Below are positions 26,368 through 36,496 of a stretch of 64,000 nt of DNA, one piece after another. The DNA is from Thermaurantimonas sp046299575 (GTDB taxonomy: Bacteria; Bacteroidota; Bacteroidia; Flavobacteriales; Schleiferiaceae), in NCBI RefSeq assembly GCF_046299575.1, contig NZ_JBKBHX010000002.1, positions 1 through 64,000 of the forward strand. The letters run 5' to 3'. The position numbers and the translations under genes are program-made. Within the stretch, counting starts at the first letter, position 1; every line of letters starts with the position of its first letter. The notes below the pieces were generated by a model. The model was not told the origin of the DNA and did no database searches. It saw only the letters and a program-made list of their open reading frames with translations.

Positions 26368-27687
26368 ATGATTAGATATTTACATCTACTCCTGTTCATT
26401 ATTACTCTCTCAGTTCGTGCTCAGTCGTACGACACGATCCGGATAATGACCTACAATCTCCTTTATTACAGAGTTAATTTTGAACAATGTAACAATACGA
26501 CAAACAATCCGAATAATAAAGATAATTACATAGCCACGATCTTCGACCATGTAAAACCAGATATATTTATCGTTCAAGAAATGGGGGTTAATCCTGGTGC
26601 TTTTGATGGACCGCTTGTTACTTTTCATCAAAATATCTTTCTGAACAGAGGATTGACACATTACAAACGAGCCAATTTTACAAGAAGTAACAACTCAAAT
26701 ATTGTTAATGCATGTTTTTACAACTCAAGTAAAGTTGAACTGAAATCCCAATTTTTATTAACTACGGGCAGCAACAATCAGAACATTACAAGAGGTATAG
26801 ACTTTTATACATTTTACTACAAACATCCTAACCTCGGTCAACCTGGAGTTGATACCGTCTTTTTTACATGTATCGGATTACATTTAAAAGCTGGAAGTAC
26901 TCAAGCTGACATCACCCAGCGTCAATACGCCTTAGAAGCTGTAATGAATCACATCAACAACAATATTGGTCAGGCGAATATTTTAATAATGGGCGACTTT
27001 AATATGAACGCTTCTACCGAACCTGGATTTCAGGCTCTCATCAATCACCCCAATCAAAACATTCGCTTTTACGACCCTTTAAATTCCCTTGGTACCTGGT
27101 TTAATAATTCTACTTATGCTTTTTTGCATACACAATCTACTCGACTTAATCAAACTAATAACAATTGCTTTGTGGGCGGTGGGCTCGACGACCGCTACGA
27201 TATGATCTTAATTACCGACCCCATCCGCAATGAATCGAAGGGTATGAAATATGTACCAAATTCTTATAAAATTCCTGGAAATGACGGCCTGAGATTTAAA
27301 AACTTTATTACTTCAACTAATCCAGTACCAAATACCAGTGTACCACCAGCAGTTTTGACAGCCTTATACGAAAATTCTGATCACCTGCCAGTCTATTTGG
27401 ACGTGACTGTAATGCGCAGCAACCTCAGCATATCTGAATTTGCACACAAAAAATGGAAGTGGAATGTTAGTTACTCAGATGGGCAATTAAAATTTTTACT
27501 TGACGGATTATATCCTGAAAACATTGACGTCTCAGTCACTGACATGACGGGCAAAATAGTGTACCGATCAAAAATTGGAGTTTTAGAAAGTGAGTTTAAG
27601 CTCAACTTGCCTTTAGCAAAAGGCATGTATATCGTAAATGTTTCTGATTCCGGCCATAGTACCAGCAGAAAAATAATCGTATATTAA
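26368..27687 (+). CDS. Secreted endonuclease/exonuclease/phosphatase family protein with T9SS type A sorting domain
   Basis: 439 residues. A signal peptide (HLLLFIITLSVRAQ) leads into an EEP domain with all key motifs: MTYNLL, VQEMG, GLHLKAGS, MGDFNMNAS, YDMILIT and SDHLPVYLDV. The last 75 residues (SISEFAHKKWKWNVSYSDGQL..., VSVTDMTGKIVYRSK, LPLAKGMYIVNVSDSG, RKIIVY) form a type A T9SS sorting domain. It is therefore probably an extracellular nuclease or phosphoesterase exported by the T9SS encoded just upstream. The next gene begins 2 bp after its stop, so it heads a multigene transcript. Confidence 0.88.
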   Translation: MIRYLHLLLFIITLSVRAQSYDTIRIMTYNLLYYRVNFEQCNNTTNNPNNKDNYIATIFDHVKPDIFIVQEMGVNPGAFDGPLVTFHQNIFLNRGLTHYKRANFTRSNNSNIVNACFYNSSKVELKSQFLLTTGSNNQNITRGIDFYTFYYKHPNLGQPGVDTVFFTCIGLHLKAGSTQADITQRQYALEAVMNHINNNIGQANILIMGDFNMNASTEPGFQALINHPNQNIRFYDPLNSLGTWFNNSTYAFLHTQSTRLNQTNNNCFVGGGLDDRYDMILITDPIRNESKGMKYVPNSYKIPGNDGLRFKNFITSTNPVPNTSVPPAVLTALYENSDHLPVYLDVTVMRSNLSISEFAHKKWKWNVSYSDGQLKFLLDGLYPENIDVSVTDMTGKIVYRSKIGVLESEFKLNLPLAKGMYIVNVSDSGHSTSRKIIVY

Positions 27688-27689
27688 TA

Positions 27690-29861
27690 ATGAAGCTCCG
27701 ATTCGGATATTCCATTTTTGCAACTTTATTGATTATCAGTGCTCGCTCTCAACAGTTTGAAGAACGAGTCACTACAGCAAGCAATGTTAGACTTACGGTG
27801 ACCAATGCTGGTACCTTTGGCAATGCATTCAGAGGATATAGAGATGGTACCGGTAGGCAGAGTTGCGAATATCCTGCGGGTAGCGGAATCGAACATCTCT
27901 TTGAGGGAGGTATTTGGGTAGGAGGAGTGCGTCGTGGCGATGGTAGTATTCTTGTAAGCACCTCTGCACTCGATGCACCTCAAGGATATGCTCCGGGTAG
28001 AGCAGGTTTTGAATTTACCATTCCTGTAGGCGCGCCACCCATGCAAGAGCGATCTGCTCTGACCGATTCGCGCTTTTATTCTCCTTCAGCAGTTTCACAT
28101 CAAGATTTCATTGCTGTTTTTAACGATGTGAGTCAGACGGTGCCTGGTACTTCAATACCCATTACCGGACACCAATTTCCGATGAATATTCAAGTGACCC
28201 AAGAGACATACAACTGGAACTATTCGTTTTCAGACTTTTTTGTCATTGTAAATTACAAAATAAAAAATATTGGAAATGCTGCTTTCGACAGCCTTTATGT
28301 GGCTCTGTGGAATAATACTGTAGTACGCAATGTAAAAGTAACTCCAGCTGGTGCTGGAGGTAGTGTATTTTACAGCCAAGGAGGCAATGGTTATATGGAT
28401 TCGCTAGGCTTGGCTTACTGCTACGATGCTACCGGCGATGTGGGCTTTACCGAAAGCTACATAGGTCAAAAATTTTTAGGAGCTGAGGATAAGTTTGGAT
28501 TTCATCATTTTCTGCTTGATAGTACTTTCAATAAAAAAACAGGGCAATGGGTCAAGGAAAATTTTAAAGCTCACTACAACGCCTGGCAATTTAACAATTC
28601 TAGTAACCCTATTTTCTTCTTCCCTACCAGCGATGAGTTGAGATACAACAAAATGACTGCCGGTCTAAATCACCATCCGTGTTGGAATGAACCTACTTCG
28701 TCGGCCTGTCAATCTACATTGGGTGTGAACTTACAAGCCGAGCTAAATAAGAGTGGAAACCGCTCTGATATTGTAAGTGTGGGTCCTTTTAACGATTTTC
28801 TACCAGGCGATGAAATCATAGTTGCTTTTGCTTATGTAGTTGCAAAGAAGTTTGAAGATGGTAATCCAAATTCTGTGAACAGCGAAGTTCAACGCAAAAA
28901 TTTGATTACTAATGCGAATTGGGTGCAAGTGGCGTATAACGGAGAGGATAAAAATTTCAATGGTATACTGGACCCAGGAGAAGACAAGGATGGCGACGGA
29001 AAAATTACTCGTTTCATTTTACCAGCCCCACCAGATATTCCCCGAACACGTCTAGAGCCTTCAAATGGCAAAATTGATATCTATTGGTCTGACAACAGCT
29101 TATATAGCATTGACCCGATACTTCAAGAAATGGACTTTGAAGGCTTTAGAATTTATTTGACAAAGCCAGGCTTTGATGTGGTGAGTGTTCAAGACATAGC
29201 TTCAGCTTTTGTATTGGTTGGTGAATATGACATAATAAATGGCGTCGGCAACGACGTGGGTCTTGATAGAATTCGCTTAACAACACCCGTTAAATTTGAT
29301 GGTGATACAATAGAATACCACTTTAAATACACGATTGATAATCTGCTAAATGGTTGGCAATATGCGGTTTCGGTTACAGCTTTCGACCGAGGAGACCAGT
29401 CCCTCAATTTGGAAAAACTGGAGTCCTCGCGACTGGCGAATCAGTTCAGGGTTTTTCCGGGGATGCCGGCAAATGAAAATATGAAAGAAAATGAGCCCTT
29501 TGTGTATCCAAATCCTTATTACTATGGTAGCTCATGGGAGGGCATCAGCAATTTTCAGGAAGAAACTCGAAAAATTTACTTTGCTAACTTACCAAAACGT
29601 TGTAAAATCTCCATTTACAATCCTGTGGGGGATTTAATTGATGAAATTTTACACGACGAAAATTACAATGGCAGTGATATCCGTTGGTTTAGGTCGTTTG
29701 CTGCAGAAAATCCGGACAGAAACCGCTTCAGCGGTGGCGAACATGCCTGGGATTTGCTTTCGAAAAATACGCAAATAATTTCAAGAGGTCTCTATCTTTA
29801 TACAGTTGAAGATCTTGAGACCAATAAGCGATACACTGGAAATTTCGTAATAATTAAATAA
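27690..29861 (+). CDS. Large exported protein with FlgD-like/type A C-terminal tail, function unknown
   Basis: 723 residues with a signal peptide (FATLLIISARSQ). The N-terminal part contains ASNVRLTVTNAGTFGNAFRG and CEYPAGSGIEHLFEGGIWVGGV, a pattern I recall from uncharacterised T9SS proteins of the wider Bacteroidota/Ignavibacteria group; no function is assigned there. A calcium-binding-like loop (DKNFNGILDPGEDKDGDGK) lies near residue 430, then a fibronectin-like region and a C-terminal YPNPYYYGSSWEG...ISIYNPVGDLIDEI...WDLLSKNTQIISRGLYLYTVED segment typical of FlgD-like or type A sorting tails. It overlaps nothing but is only 2 bp from the nuclease and 13 bp from the next gene. Confidence 0.75.
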   Translation: MKLRFGYSIFATLLIISARSQQFEERVTTASNVRLTVTNAGTFGNAFRGYRDGTGRQSCEYPAGSGIEHLFEGGIWVGGVRRGDGSILVSTSALDAPQGYAPGRAGFEFTIPVGAPPMQERSALTDSRFYSPSAVSHQDFIAVFNDVSQTVPGTSIPITGHQFPMNIQVTQETYNWNYSFSDFFVIVNYKIKNIGNAAFDSLYVALWNNTVVRNVKVTPAGAGGSVFYSQGGNGYMDSLGLAYCYDATGDVGFTESYIGQKFLGAEDKFGFHHFLLDSTFNKKTGQWVKENFKAHYNAWQFNNSSNPIFFFPTSDELRYNKMTAGLNHHPCWNEPTSSACQSTLGVNLQAELNKSGNRSDIVSVGPFNDFLPGDEIIVAFAYVVAKKFEDGNPNSVNSEVQRKNLITNANWVQVAYNGEDKNFNGILDPGEDKDGDGKITRFILPAPPDIPRTRLEPSNGKIDIYWSDNSLYSIDPILQEMDFEGFRIYLTKPGFDVVSVQDIASAFVLVGEYDIINGVGNDVGLDRIRLTTPVKFDGDTIEYHFKYTIDNLLNGWQYAVSVTAFDRGDQSLNLEKLESSRLANQFRVFPGMPANENMKENEPFVYPNPYYYGSSWEGISNFQEETRKIYFANLPKRCKISIYNPVGDLIDEILHDENYNGSDIRWFRSFAAENPDRNRFSGGEHAWDLLSKNTQIISRGLYLYTVEDLETNKRYTGNFVIIK

Positions 29862-29874
29862 ATCGTTCATTCTT

Positions 29875-32133
29875 ATGAAACACATTTATTCTTTTTTCTT
29901 GACTCTCGCTCTGGCATTTAATGTGGGTGCACAAACCACAGTGCCATATGTGAGCATTCAGAACATTCAGTATGTTTCGCCAACGAATTTGGCTAATTGC
30001 GTTGACTCTTCTCAGTATGAGAATCAGCTTATTCGCACACGTGGAATTGTGATTGTAGACGGTGGTAGAGTAGAAGTGCCATCATCTGCAGTGCAAGGTG
30101 GTTTCAGACCATTTATGTACATTGTAGACACTGCTGCTGCCGGTCAGATGGGTCCATTCAAGGCAGTGGAGGTAGCTGGGTGGTATCCGAGCGGCAATCA
30201 GTTGATTCCGCATCCCGTGGCATGGCAGGTAGTAGCTGGAGATGTGGTGGAGGTGATAGGAATAGTGAAAAATTTCAATCATCAAACACAAATTGAGCCT
30301 CAGCAATTTAGCCACATCAATTTGATATCGTCAAATGCTCCGGTACCACAGCCTGTGGTCGTCAGTGTTGGCCAGCTCAATGACAATAACCGAGTGAACC
30401 AGCTCACAACGGGAGAGCAGTGGGAAGGTGCTTTTGTTGAAATTCAGAATGTAACTGTTGTAAGCGTTGATTATTTCTCAAATGGTACTCGCGTGAGCTT
30501 TGACGTGGTAGATGGCAACGGAAACAGAATTAATATCTCAGACCGGTTCATTGCACAGAAACTTCCAACATATCAGGTTACAAACCCAAACTCTCCATAC
30601 GCAACTATTAACGGTGGACCGGGTACAGGTAAATTTCAGCCCCCTGTAGTTGGAGCTTTTTATCAGAAGATTAGAGGCATCATTTTGCACTCAGCCAATG
30701 GATGTACCGGCCTGAATGGTCGTGGTTACGAGCTCAACCCATTCGACTCAACACACTATGTGCTTGGAGCTACTCCTCCCGTTATCAGCGACATTCAGAG
30801 AATACCTCCCGTGCCTAATCCGACTCAGAGTGTAAAAATTACTTTCACTGCTAATGATCCTGACGGCACTGTGGCGAACGCCAAAGTATTCTACAGCACT
30901 AATCTCTCAACTCCAGTTGCCCAGTTTGACTCAATAACAGCAACCCTTAAGCCCGGTACTACTGATGAATATGAGGTAACTCTGCCCCCTCAGCCGCTCA
31001 ATACTGTTGTAAGATACTACATCAGAGCAATTGACAATCAAGGCAACATAGCTCGTCAACCTGTCGGTACTTTTAACAATGAACCGCGGGTGTTCCACTA
31101 TACAGTACGACCTGCCGGAATGGTGATCCCTGACATTCAATATGTTTTAGATGGTGGTGCTTCGCCATACGTAGGACGCCAGGTTACCGTGAAGGGAATT
31201 GTAACTGCTACTGCCAAAGATCAAGACCTGGGATATGTGTATATTCAGGATCCCAACTACAACGAATGGGCCGGCATTTGGTGCGTAGGTGTGGGCTTGT
31301 TTGATCTCTTCAGACATGAAGAAGTTGTAGTAACGGGAGTGGTTGAAGAGTTTTTCAACTACACCCGCCTTCAAGTGGTCAATGTGCAAAAAACCGGCAT
31401 ACTCGACAGCACTGCCGTACAACCTGTTATTCTCAATCCTTCGGACAGCGCTACACTTCAGCCTCTTAATATGGAGAAATACGAAGGTATGCTTGTTCGC
31501 TTCCAGCATCCTACTCAGGGTCAGAAGATCCGAATTACAGAACCAAAACTTACTTTCGGGGAATACAGAATTGGTACTCAGGCTGGAAATATTACACAGA
31601 ACAACTCCTTCAGAGTACATGCCGGTCGTCAGAGCAGTACTGCTTTCAGCTCACTTTGGGTACAGCTTGTGACCGATACCATGTATGCTACCGTTGATGG
31701 TACGATGAACGTTCCACCAATAGTAACAAGCGATACAATGACCTTTAATGCCGTGCAGGGAATCGTATTCTTCAGCTTCTCAAACTACAAGCTGCACCCA
31801 AGAGCTAACGATGACTTCACCGGTGCAAACTTCCCGATGTTGCCTGTGACAAACCGTCCGAAATCTCCTCTGAATACCAAGGAGTTCGAAAATGTACGTG
31901 TAGCTATTTATCCGAATCCGGCGAAGGATGTTTTGAATATTACCTCTTCGCTTTCAGAAAATGCTACCGTAACGATTTCCGATGTACAAGGTAGAGTTGT
32001 AAAGCGCATCGAGCTTCGCCCGTTTGAAGTTAATACATATGACATTACAAGCTTCAAACCCGGCCTTTACATAGTCACTCTTACCTCTAATAAGGGTTCT
32101 ATAATTTCAAACTCTAAGCTTGTAATACAATAA
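29875..32133 (+). CDS. Exported OB-fold/DUF5689-like protein with T9SS type A sorting domain
   Basis: 752 residues with a signal peptide (FFLTLALAFNVGAQ). Two nucleic-acid-type OB-fold regions are suggested, near residues 40-230 and 420-520 (YVGRQVTVKGIVTATAKDQDLGYVYIQDPNYNEWAGIWC, VVVTGVVEEFFNYTRLQVVNV), separated by an Ig-like domain (VKITFTANDPDGTVANAKVFYS). Such OB folds accompany EEP nucleases in the ExeM/NucH class of extracellular nucleases, and an EEP nuclease lies two genes upstream; a joint role is inference. The C terminus (VAIYPNPAKDVLNITS, VTISDVQGRVVKRIEL, LKPGLYIVTL-like FKPGLYIVTL, KLVIQ) is a clear type A sorting domain. A terminator follows. Confidence 0.8.
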   Translation: MKHIYSFFLTLALAFNVGAQTTVPYVSIQNIQYVSPTNLANCVDSSQYENQLIRTRGIVIVDGGRVEVPSSAVQGGFRPFMYIVDTAAAGQMGPFKAVEVAGWYPSGNQLIPHPVAWQVVAGDVVEVIGIVKNFNHQTQIEPQQFSHINLISSNAPVPQPVVVSVGQLNDNNRVNQLTTGEQWEGAFVEIQNVTVVSVDYFSNGTRVSFDVVDGNGNRINISDRFIAQKLPTYQVTNPNSPYATINGGPGTGKFQPPVVGAFYQKIRGIILHSANGCTGLNGRGYELNPFDSTHYVLGATPPVISDIQRIPPVPNPTQSVKITFTANDPDGTVANAKVFYSTNLSTPVAQFDSITATLKPGTTDEYEVTLPPQPLNTVVRYYIRAIDNQGNIARQPVGTFNNEPRVFHYTVRPAGMVIPDIQYVLDGGASPYVGRQVTVKGIVTATAKDQDLGYVYIQDPNYNEWAGIWCVGVGLFDLFRHEEVVVTGVVEEFFNYTRLQVVNVQKTGILDSTAVQPVILNPSDSATLQPLNMEKYEGMLVRFQHPTQGQKIRITEPKLTFGEYRIGTQAGNITQNNSFRVHAGRQSSTAFSSLWVQLVTDTMYATVDGTMNVPPIVTSDTMTFNAVQGIVFFSFSNYKLHPRANDDFTGANFPMLPVTNRPKSPLNTKEFENVRVAIYPNPAKDVLNITSSLSENATVTISDVQGRVVKRIELRPFEVNTYDITSFKPGLYIVTLTSNKGSIISNSKLVIQ

Positions 32134-32142
32134 TGATTTAGA

Positions 32143-32170
32143 CAAAGGCCGGCCAGACAGCCGGCCTTTG
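32143..32170 (+). terminator. Hairpin between the type A cargo gene and the lipoprotein gene
   Basis: CAAAGGCCGGC (32143-32153) pairs perfectly with GCCGGCCTTTG (32160-32170) around a 6-nt loop. The T run after it is weak (CTTTAAT), so termination may be partial. Confidence 0.7.
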
Positions 32171-32189
32171 CTTTAATAAATTAAAACAT

Positions 32190-33638
32190 ATGCGCTCCAG
32201 AAGTCTGTTGTATCTCTCAGCTATACTCGTCGGGCTTACTACTTGTAAAAGAGGAAGTTTTACAGAAAATCAACCTCCTAAAACACAGCTTTTTCTCGAC
32301 GAAATAAATAGAGTAGGAGAAAATAGGCTGAACTCCACTGTGTTTCTTTCTTGGATTGGTACAGATGCCGATGGATATGTAATAGGTTATGAATTTAGCA
32401 TCGACAATCAAAACTGGTTTTACACAACTCGTACTGACAGCGTTTTCCGATTTTCGATAGCTGCTGGCAAAGACACTGATGACATCAACTTTTGGATTCG
32501 CGCAATCGATAACCTGGGAGCTAAAGACCCAAATCCGGCTTATTTGAAAATACCACTGCGAAATACACCACCAGTGGCTTTATTCGATAAATTAGCTTTG
32601 CCTGCTGATACAGCGATCGTAGCAGCTACTTTCAGATGGAGAGCCACCGATGCAGATGGCGACAATACCATAACGAAAGTGGAAATACGAGCCAATGACG
32701 GCCAATGGATTGAGATTCCGAGAAATTCGAATTTGTTTACCGTAGTTTTAAAGAAACCCTTTCAATCTGGTACACATCAGGCTGATGTTTTTATAGACAA
32801 CCAGCGGACACCGCTTTCCACTGGTTTGGATAAAATTCATTACAATCAACCTAATGTGCTTTATATCAGGGCATTTGATATTGCCAATTCGGTTAGCCAA
32901 TTGGATACGTCGAATGTCTTTGTGATGGTACCTGCCTCAAAAGACTTTCTTATTCTCGGTGGGCAGCCTTCCAACATCTGGGATATTTACAGGCCGATTT
33001 TTAACCAGATAACGCCAAACGGGTATGATTACATTGATCTAATTCGAAATCAGGGAAAGTATCGTCCGAAATTTTGGAATCCTACTTTTCGTCACATCAT
33101 TTCACAGTATCAGAAAGTCTTTGTTTTTACTGACCCGACAAACTATCAGAACCCTATAAACGGTCAGTCAGCTTCACTGCTTGTATTCATGGCTCCAGCT
33201 ATGGCTGAGTACAACAATATTGGAGGTAAATCTCTTATCACCACGACCCTTACTGCCAATGCTGACATAAGTGCATTTTCTATTGCATATCCTATTGATG
33301 GGCTTGTAATTTCAGGAGGTCAGGCTCGACTAACGCCTGACAGTACAATTTTTTCGGTACAAGGTACTCCTCAACAATATCCTGCTATGAAACCTCAGTT
33401 TGTACTAACTGGACTGGTTCCGATAGTGCGATCACCTGACTCAGAACCTTTTTACCGCGCTCAAATTACACGCTTACAAGGCTGGCAAGGCGACAACCTG
33501 GTAGGTGTACGCCGGAAAAACGGCCAGGGAAATGTGCAACAGGTATTTTTTGGCATAAACCTACACCACTTTGCTCAGGACGGCACCAACTTACAAGTGT
33601 TACTCCATCAAATCATTAACAATGATTTCAACTGGTAA
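32190..33638 (+). CDS. Exported lipoprotein with Ig/fibronectin-like domains, function unknown
   Basis: 482 residues. The signal peptide ends in LVGLTTC (Cys19), a lipobox. Two Ig/fibronectin-type repeats follow, each with an aspartate-rich loop (LSWIGTDADGYVIGYEFSID and FRWRATDADGDNTITKVEI). The C-terminal half (DFLILGGQPSNIWDIYRPIFNQITPNGYDYIDL, FVFTDPTNYQNP, SLLVFMAPAMAEYNNIGGKSLITT) resembles an alpha/beta fold but was not assigned. Its end overlaps the start of the TonB-dependent receptor gene by 17 bp, suggesting translational coupling and a shared pathway at the outer membrane. Confidence 0.75.
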   Translation: MRSRSLLYLSAILVGLTTCKRGSFTENQPPKTQLFLDEINRVGENRLNSTVFLSWIGTDADGYVIGYEFSIDNQNWFYTTRTDSVFRFSIAAGKDTDDINFWIRAIDNLGAKDPNPAYLKIPLRNTPPVALFDKLALPADTAIVAATFRWRATDADGDNTITKVEIRANDGQWIEIPRNSNLFTVVLKKPFQSGTHQADVFIDNQRTPLSTGLDKIHYNQPNVLYIRAFDIANSVSQLDTSNVFVMVPASKDFLILGGQPSNIWDIYRPIFNQITPNGYDYIDLIRNQGKYRPKFWNPTFRHIISQYQKVFVFTDPTNYQNPINGQSASLLVFMAPAMAEYNNIGGKSLITTTLTANADISAFSIAYPIDGLVISGGQARLTPDSTIFSVQGTPQQYPAMKPQFVLTGLVPIVRSPDSEPFYRAQITRLQGWQGDNLVGVRRKNGQGNVQQVFFGINLHHFAQDGTNLQVLLHQIINNDFNW

Positions 33639-36489
33639 TCGAAAGGCATTTTTTACCGCGCTCTGTTTAGTATTTGCACTGCTTTCATTTGCCCAGCCCA
33701 AATCAGGTACCGGTGCTCTTAAAGGAAAAGTAACCGATGCCACCAATGGTGAAGAATTAATTGGTGCCAGCGTAATTATCGTAGGTACTTACATGGGGGC
33801 ATCTACAGATGTGAACGGAATGTTTATAATCCCAAACATCAAGGCAGGTGATTATGTAGTGCGCGTACAGTATATCGGGTATACTACGCAAATTCTAACT
33901 GATATTACCATCAAGCCGGGCGAGACAAAGACGTTGAATGTGGCCCTTCGGCCTCAAACCGAATCACTCAACGAAGTAACCGTAGTAGGCCGCAAGAGTA
34001 CGGTGAACCTCGAAAGTGCGAAAAGTGAGGTAACTTTTAAATTCGAAGAGATTTCGCAGATGAACGTGCGCAACGTTCAAGAGCTTGTCGCTATGCAGGC
34101 TGGGGTAGTTAAAACTCAGGATGGTCTGCAAATCAGAGGTGCCCGTGTGTATGAGACCGAATACATCATCGACGGAGTTTCTGCCCAAGACCCCCTGGCA
34201 GGCACTGGTTTTGGTGTCGAAGTGAGCTCCAGTGCCATCAATAGTTTAAACCTCATTACCGGTGGCGCAGGTGCAGAATATGGCGGAGGTTCATCGGGGG
34301 TAATATCGACGACCATTCGTGAAGGAGGAGACAAATTTGAAATTTCAGGCAACTGGCAGCGCGATTATTTGATAAATAGTAAAAATCCAACATCCTTTAA
34401 CACAGATATTGTCGAAGTCACTTTTGCTGCTCCTATTCCCGGTACTAAGAAAAAACTGACCCTCTTTAATAACCTAACTACACGCCTTACCGACGAATAT
34501 TTCGGTCCCACGGCTAATCAACTGATTTCATCGCTTTTACCGGATCAGTCCAAGCTGCTTGCCCCGCGTTATTCCAATACGCACATTCATACCCTGAAGC
34601 TTGCATACCAGCTTAAGCCAGGTACCAAGATCACCTTTACTAATCAATTCAGCTTGTCCATCAATCAAAATACGCGCATGCTTCAGATTGTAGGTTTTGA
34701 TGCCATCCTGGTTCCGGGATTTCAATACGCTCGCAGTCAGAACTTAGACAATGCCACCACTTACACACACAAGTCTATTTTGAATGCTATTAATATCAAT
34801 CATTTGATTACTAAAAAGTTAGGAGTTAATATTTCATTGGGTAGGCTTTTTACAAATCTGAGGGCTGATGCCAATGGTCGCCCCTTCAGAACGCAGACCG
34901 TGGATCAAATTTTTGATGAAGATCATATAACTACTGACCCTGTTGAAATTTTTAATCCAGGCGATCCTTCAGGTACATATTATGTTTTGCCGGGTAATGG
35001 ACTAGTAAATAACGGAGGTATAAGCCCAATCTGGCACGATCACTATGCACAGGAGTATTCCATTCGCACCAAGTTTACCTACAATCCCAATGACAACGTG
35101 AATTTTATTTCGTTTGGTTTCCAGCATTCAGCAAACGAATATCAGTGGGTAGATGTACTCAGACCCTGGGTAGGTGCGCCTATTAAGATCAACGACAGCA
35201 CTTTTACTCCATCAATTAGCATCGGTTCTTCAAACGATATTTGGTCGGTAAAACCCCATAACGGAGGCCTGTTTGTTGAAGACAAAATCACTTACAAAGG
35301 CATTCAAGCAACTTTAGGTCTTCGACTTAACTATTGGGCAATGGGACGCTTTGCCGATGAAGCTGTAGAAAATCCAGCCAGTCCTGTAATCAATCAAGTG
35401 CGTCAGGATTATTTGGATAAAACAACAAAATTGCTTGGGCTTCGCTGGAAAGCCCGGCTCATGCCACGCATCAATGTTTCATTTCCAGTGACTGAAAACA
35501 ATGTGCTTTATTTCAACTACGGTCACAGCATGCGCATGCCTCATCCGCGATTTGTGTACGCAGGTCTCGACCCGGTATATCAAAACAGATCTTTTCTGGC
35601 CAATTTAGGAAATCCTGACATCGACCCTGAGATCAACGTGAGCTACGAAGTAGGCATCAAAACGAAGGTCAACAAGGATTTTGGCTTTACGCTAACAGCT
35701 TTTAACAACAATCGCTTCGACTATATCGTATCGCGCTCAGTAATTACACGCGATCCGACAGGGCGTTTTGTGACGCGCACCATGTTTATCAATCAAGACT
35801 ATGCGCGTATCGCTGGTGTAGAATTTGGTTTCAATTATCGCCTCTATACACATTACAATTTCTTTGGTAATGTGGCATATCAAGTAGCGCGTGGTAAGTC
35901 AAACTCCGCGCGTGAATCGGCCCTGCAAATCGCTCAAAACGGCGAAGTACAGCTTAGCCGTGAGCAGTTTCTCGCATTCGACAGGCCCTGGAACATCAAT
36001 GTGGGCGTAATGTTTAATCCCGATTCTACATTCAGAGTCTTTGGCCGAAAGATTACAGGATTCAGAGCTTTTGCTATTTATCAATACACCAGTGGTTTCA
36101 GATACACGCCAATGAAACGCGTAGGAGGGCTTGAAGTTAGACCAGGTGTAGAGCGACCGCTCTTTATGCCTGAAAATGATAAATTTTTGGCACGCCTTGC
36201 CACACCCTGGCATAATGTGGACCTTAAAATCAGCTACGATTATTTCATAAAACGAAATACCGGTTTTACATTTTCAATTGAAATGCGCAACGCGCTAAAC
36301 AACAAAAACGCTCAAATCATCAATCCTGTGACTGGAAGAGCTTATGAATATGGCGATGATGTACCCAACGATTGGCGCGACCCACGTCCGGAATACAACG
36401 GTCCGCAGGAACGTGGACTTGATCCCCGAAATCCTGCTCGCTATTTGCCACCTCGCCAGTTGCTCTATGGTGTAACCTTTAGATTTTAA
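33622..36489 (+). CDS. TonB-dependent receptor with carboxypeptidase-like regulatory domain
   Basis: 955 residues from the ATG at 33622, where a normal signal peptide begins (FFTALCLVFALLSFAQ); an upstream in-frame ATG at 33571 would place 17 extra residues in front of it. Domains in order: carboxypeptidase-like domain (GALKGKVTDATNGEELIGASVIIVGT), plug (MNVRNVQELVAMQAGVVKTQDGLQIRGARVYETEYIIDGVS) and an outer-membrane beta-barrel ending in LYGVTFRF. It imports a ligand using TonB energy. No SusD partner is present, so it is not a standard glycan pair; it lies between a lipoprotein and a PorV-like barrel. Ligand unknown. Confidence 0.9.
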   Translation: MISTGNRKAFFTALCLVFALLSFAQPKSGTGALKGKVTDATNGEELIGASVIIVGTYMGASTDVNGMFIIPNIKAGDYVVRVQYIGYTTQILTDITIKPGETKTLNVALRPQTESLNEVTVVGRKSTVNLESAKSEVTFKFEEISQMNVRNVQELVAMQAGVVKTQDGLQIRGARVYETEYIIDGVSAQDPLAGTGFGVEVSSSAINSLNLITGGAGAEYGGGSSGVISTTIREGGDKFEISGNWQRDYLINSKNPTSFNTDIVEVTFAAPIPGTKKKLTLFNNLTTRLTDEYFGPTANQLISSLLPDQSKLLAPRYSNTHIHTLKLAYQLKPGTKITFTNQFSLSINQNTRMLQIVGFDAILVPGFQYARSQNLDNATTYTHKSILNAININHLITKKLGVNISLGRLFTNLRADANGRPFRTQTVDQIFDEDHITTDPVEIFNPGDPSGTYYVLPGNGLVNNGGISPIWHDHYAQEYSIRTKFTYNPNDNVNFISFGFQHSANEYQWVDVLRPWVGAPIKINDSTFTPSISIGSSNDIWSVKPHNGGLFVEDKITYKGIQATLGLRLNYWAMGRFADEAVENPASPVINQVRQDYLDKTTKLLGLRWKARLMPRINVSFPVTENNVLYFNYGHSMRMPHPRFVYAGLDPVYQNRSFLANLGNPDIDPEINVSYEVGIKTKVNKDFGFTLTAFNNNRFDYIVSRSVITRDPTGRFVTRTMFINQDYARIAGVEFGFNYRLYTHYNFFGNVAYQVARGKSNSARESALQIAQNGEVQLSREQFLAFDRPWNINVGVMFNPDSTFRVFGRKITGFRAFAIYQYTSGFRYTPMKRVGGLEVRPGVERPLFMPENDKFLARLATPWHNVDLKISYDYFIKRNTGFTFSIEMRNALNNKNAQIINPVTGRAYEYGDDVPNDWRDPRPEYNGPQERGLDPRNPARYLPPRQLLYGVTFRF

Positions 36490-36496
36490 ACTGAAG

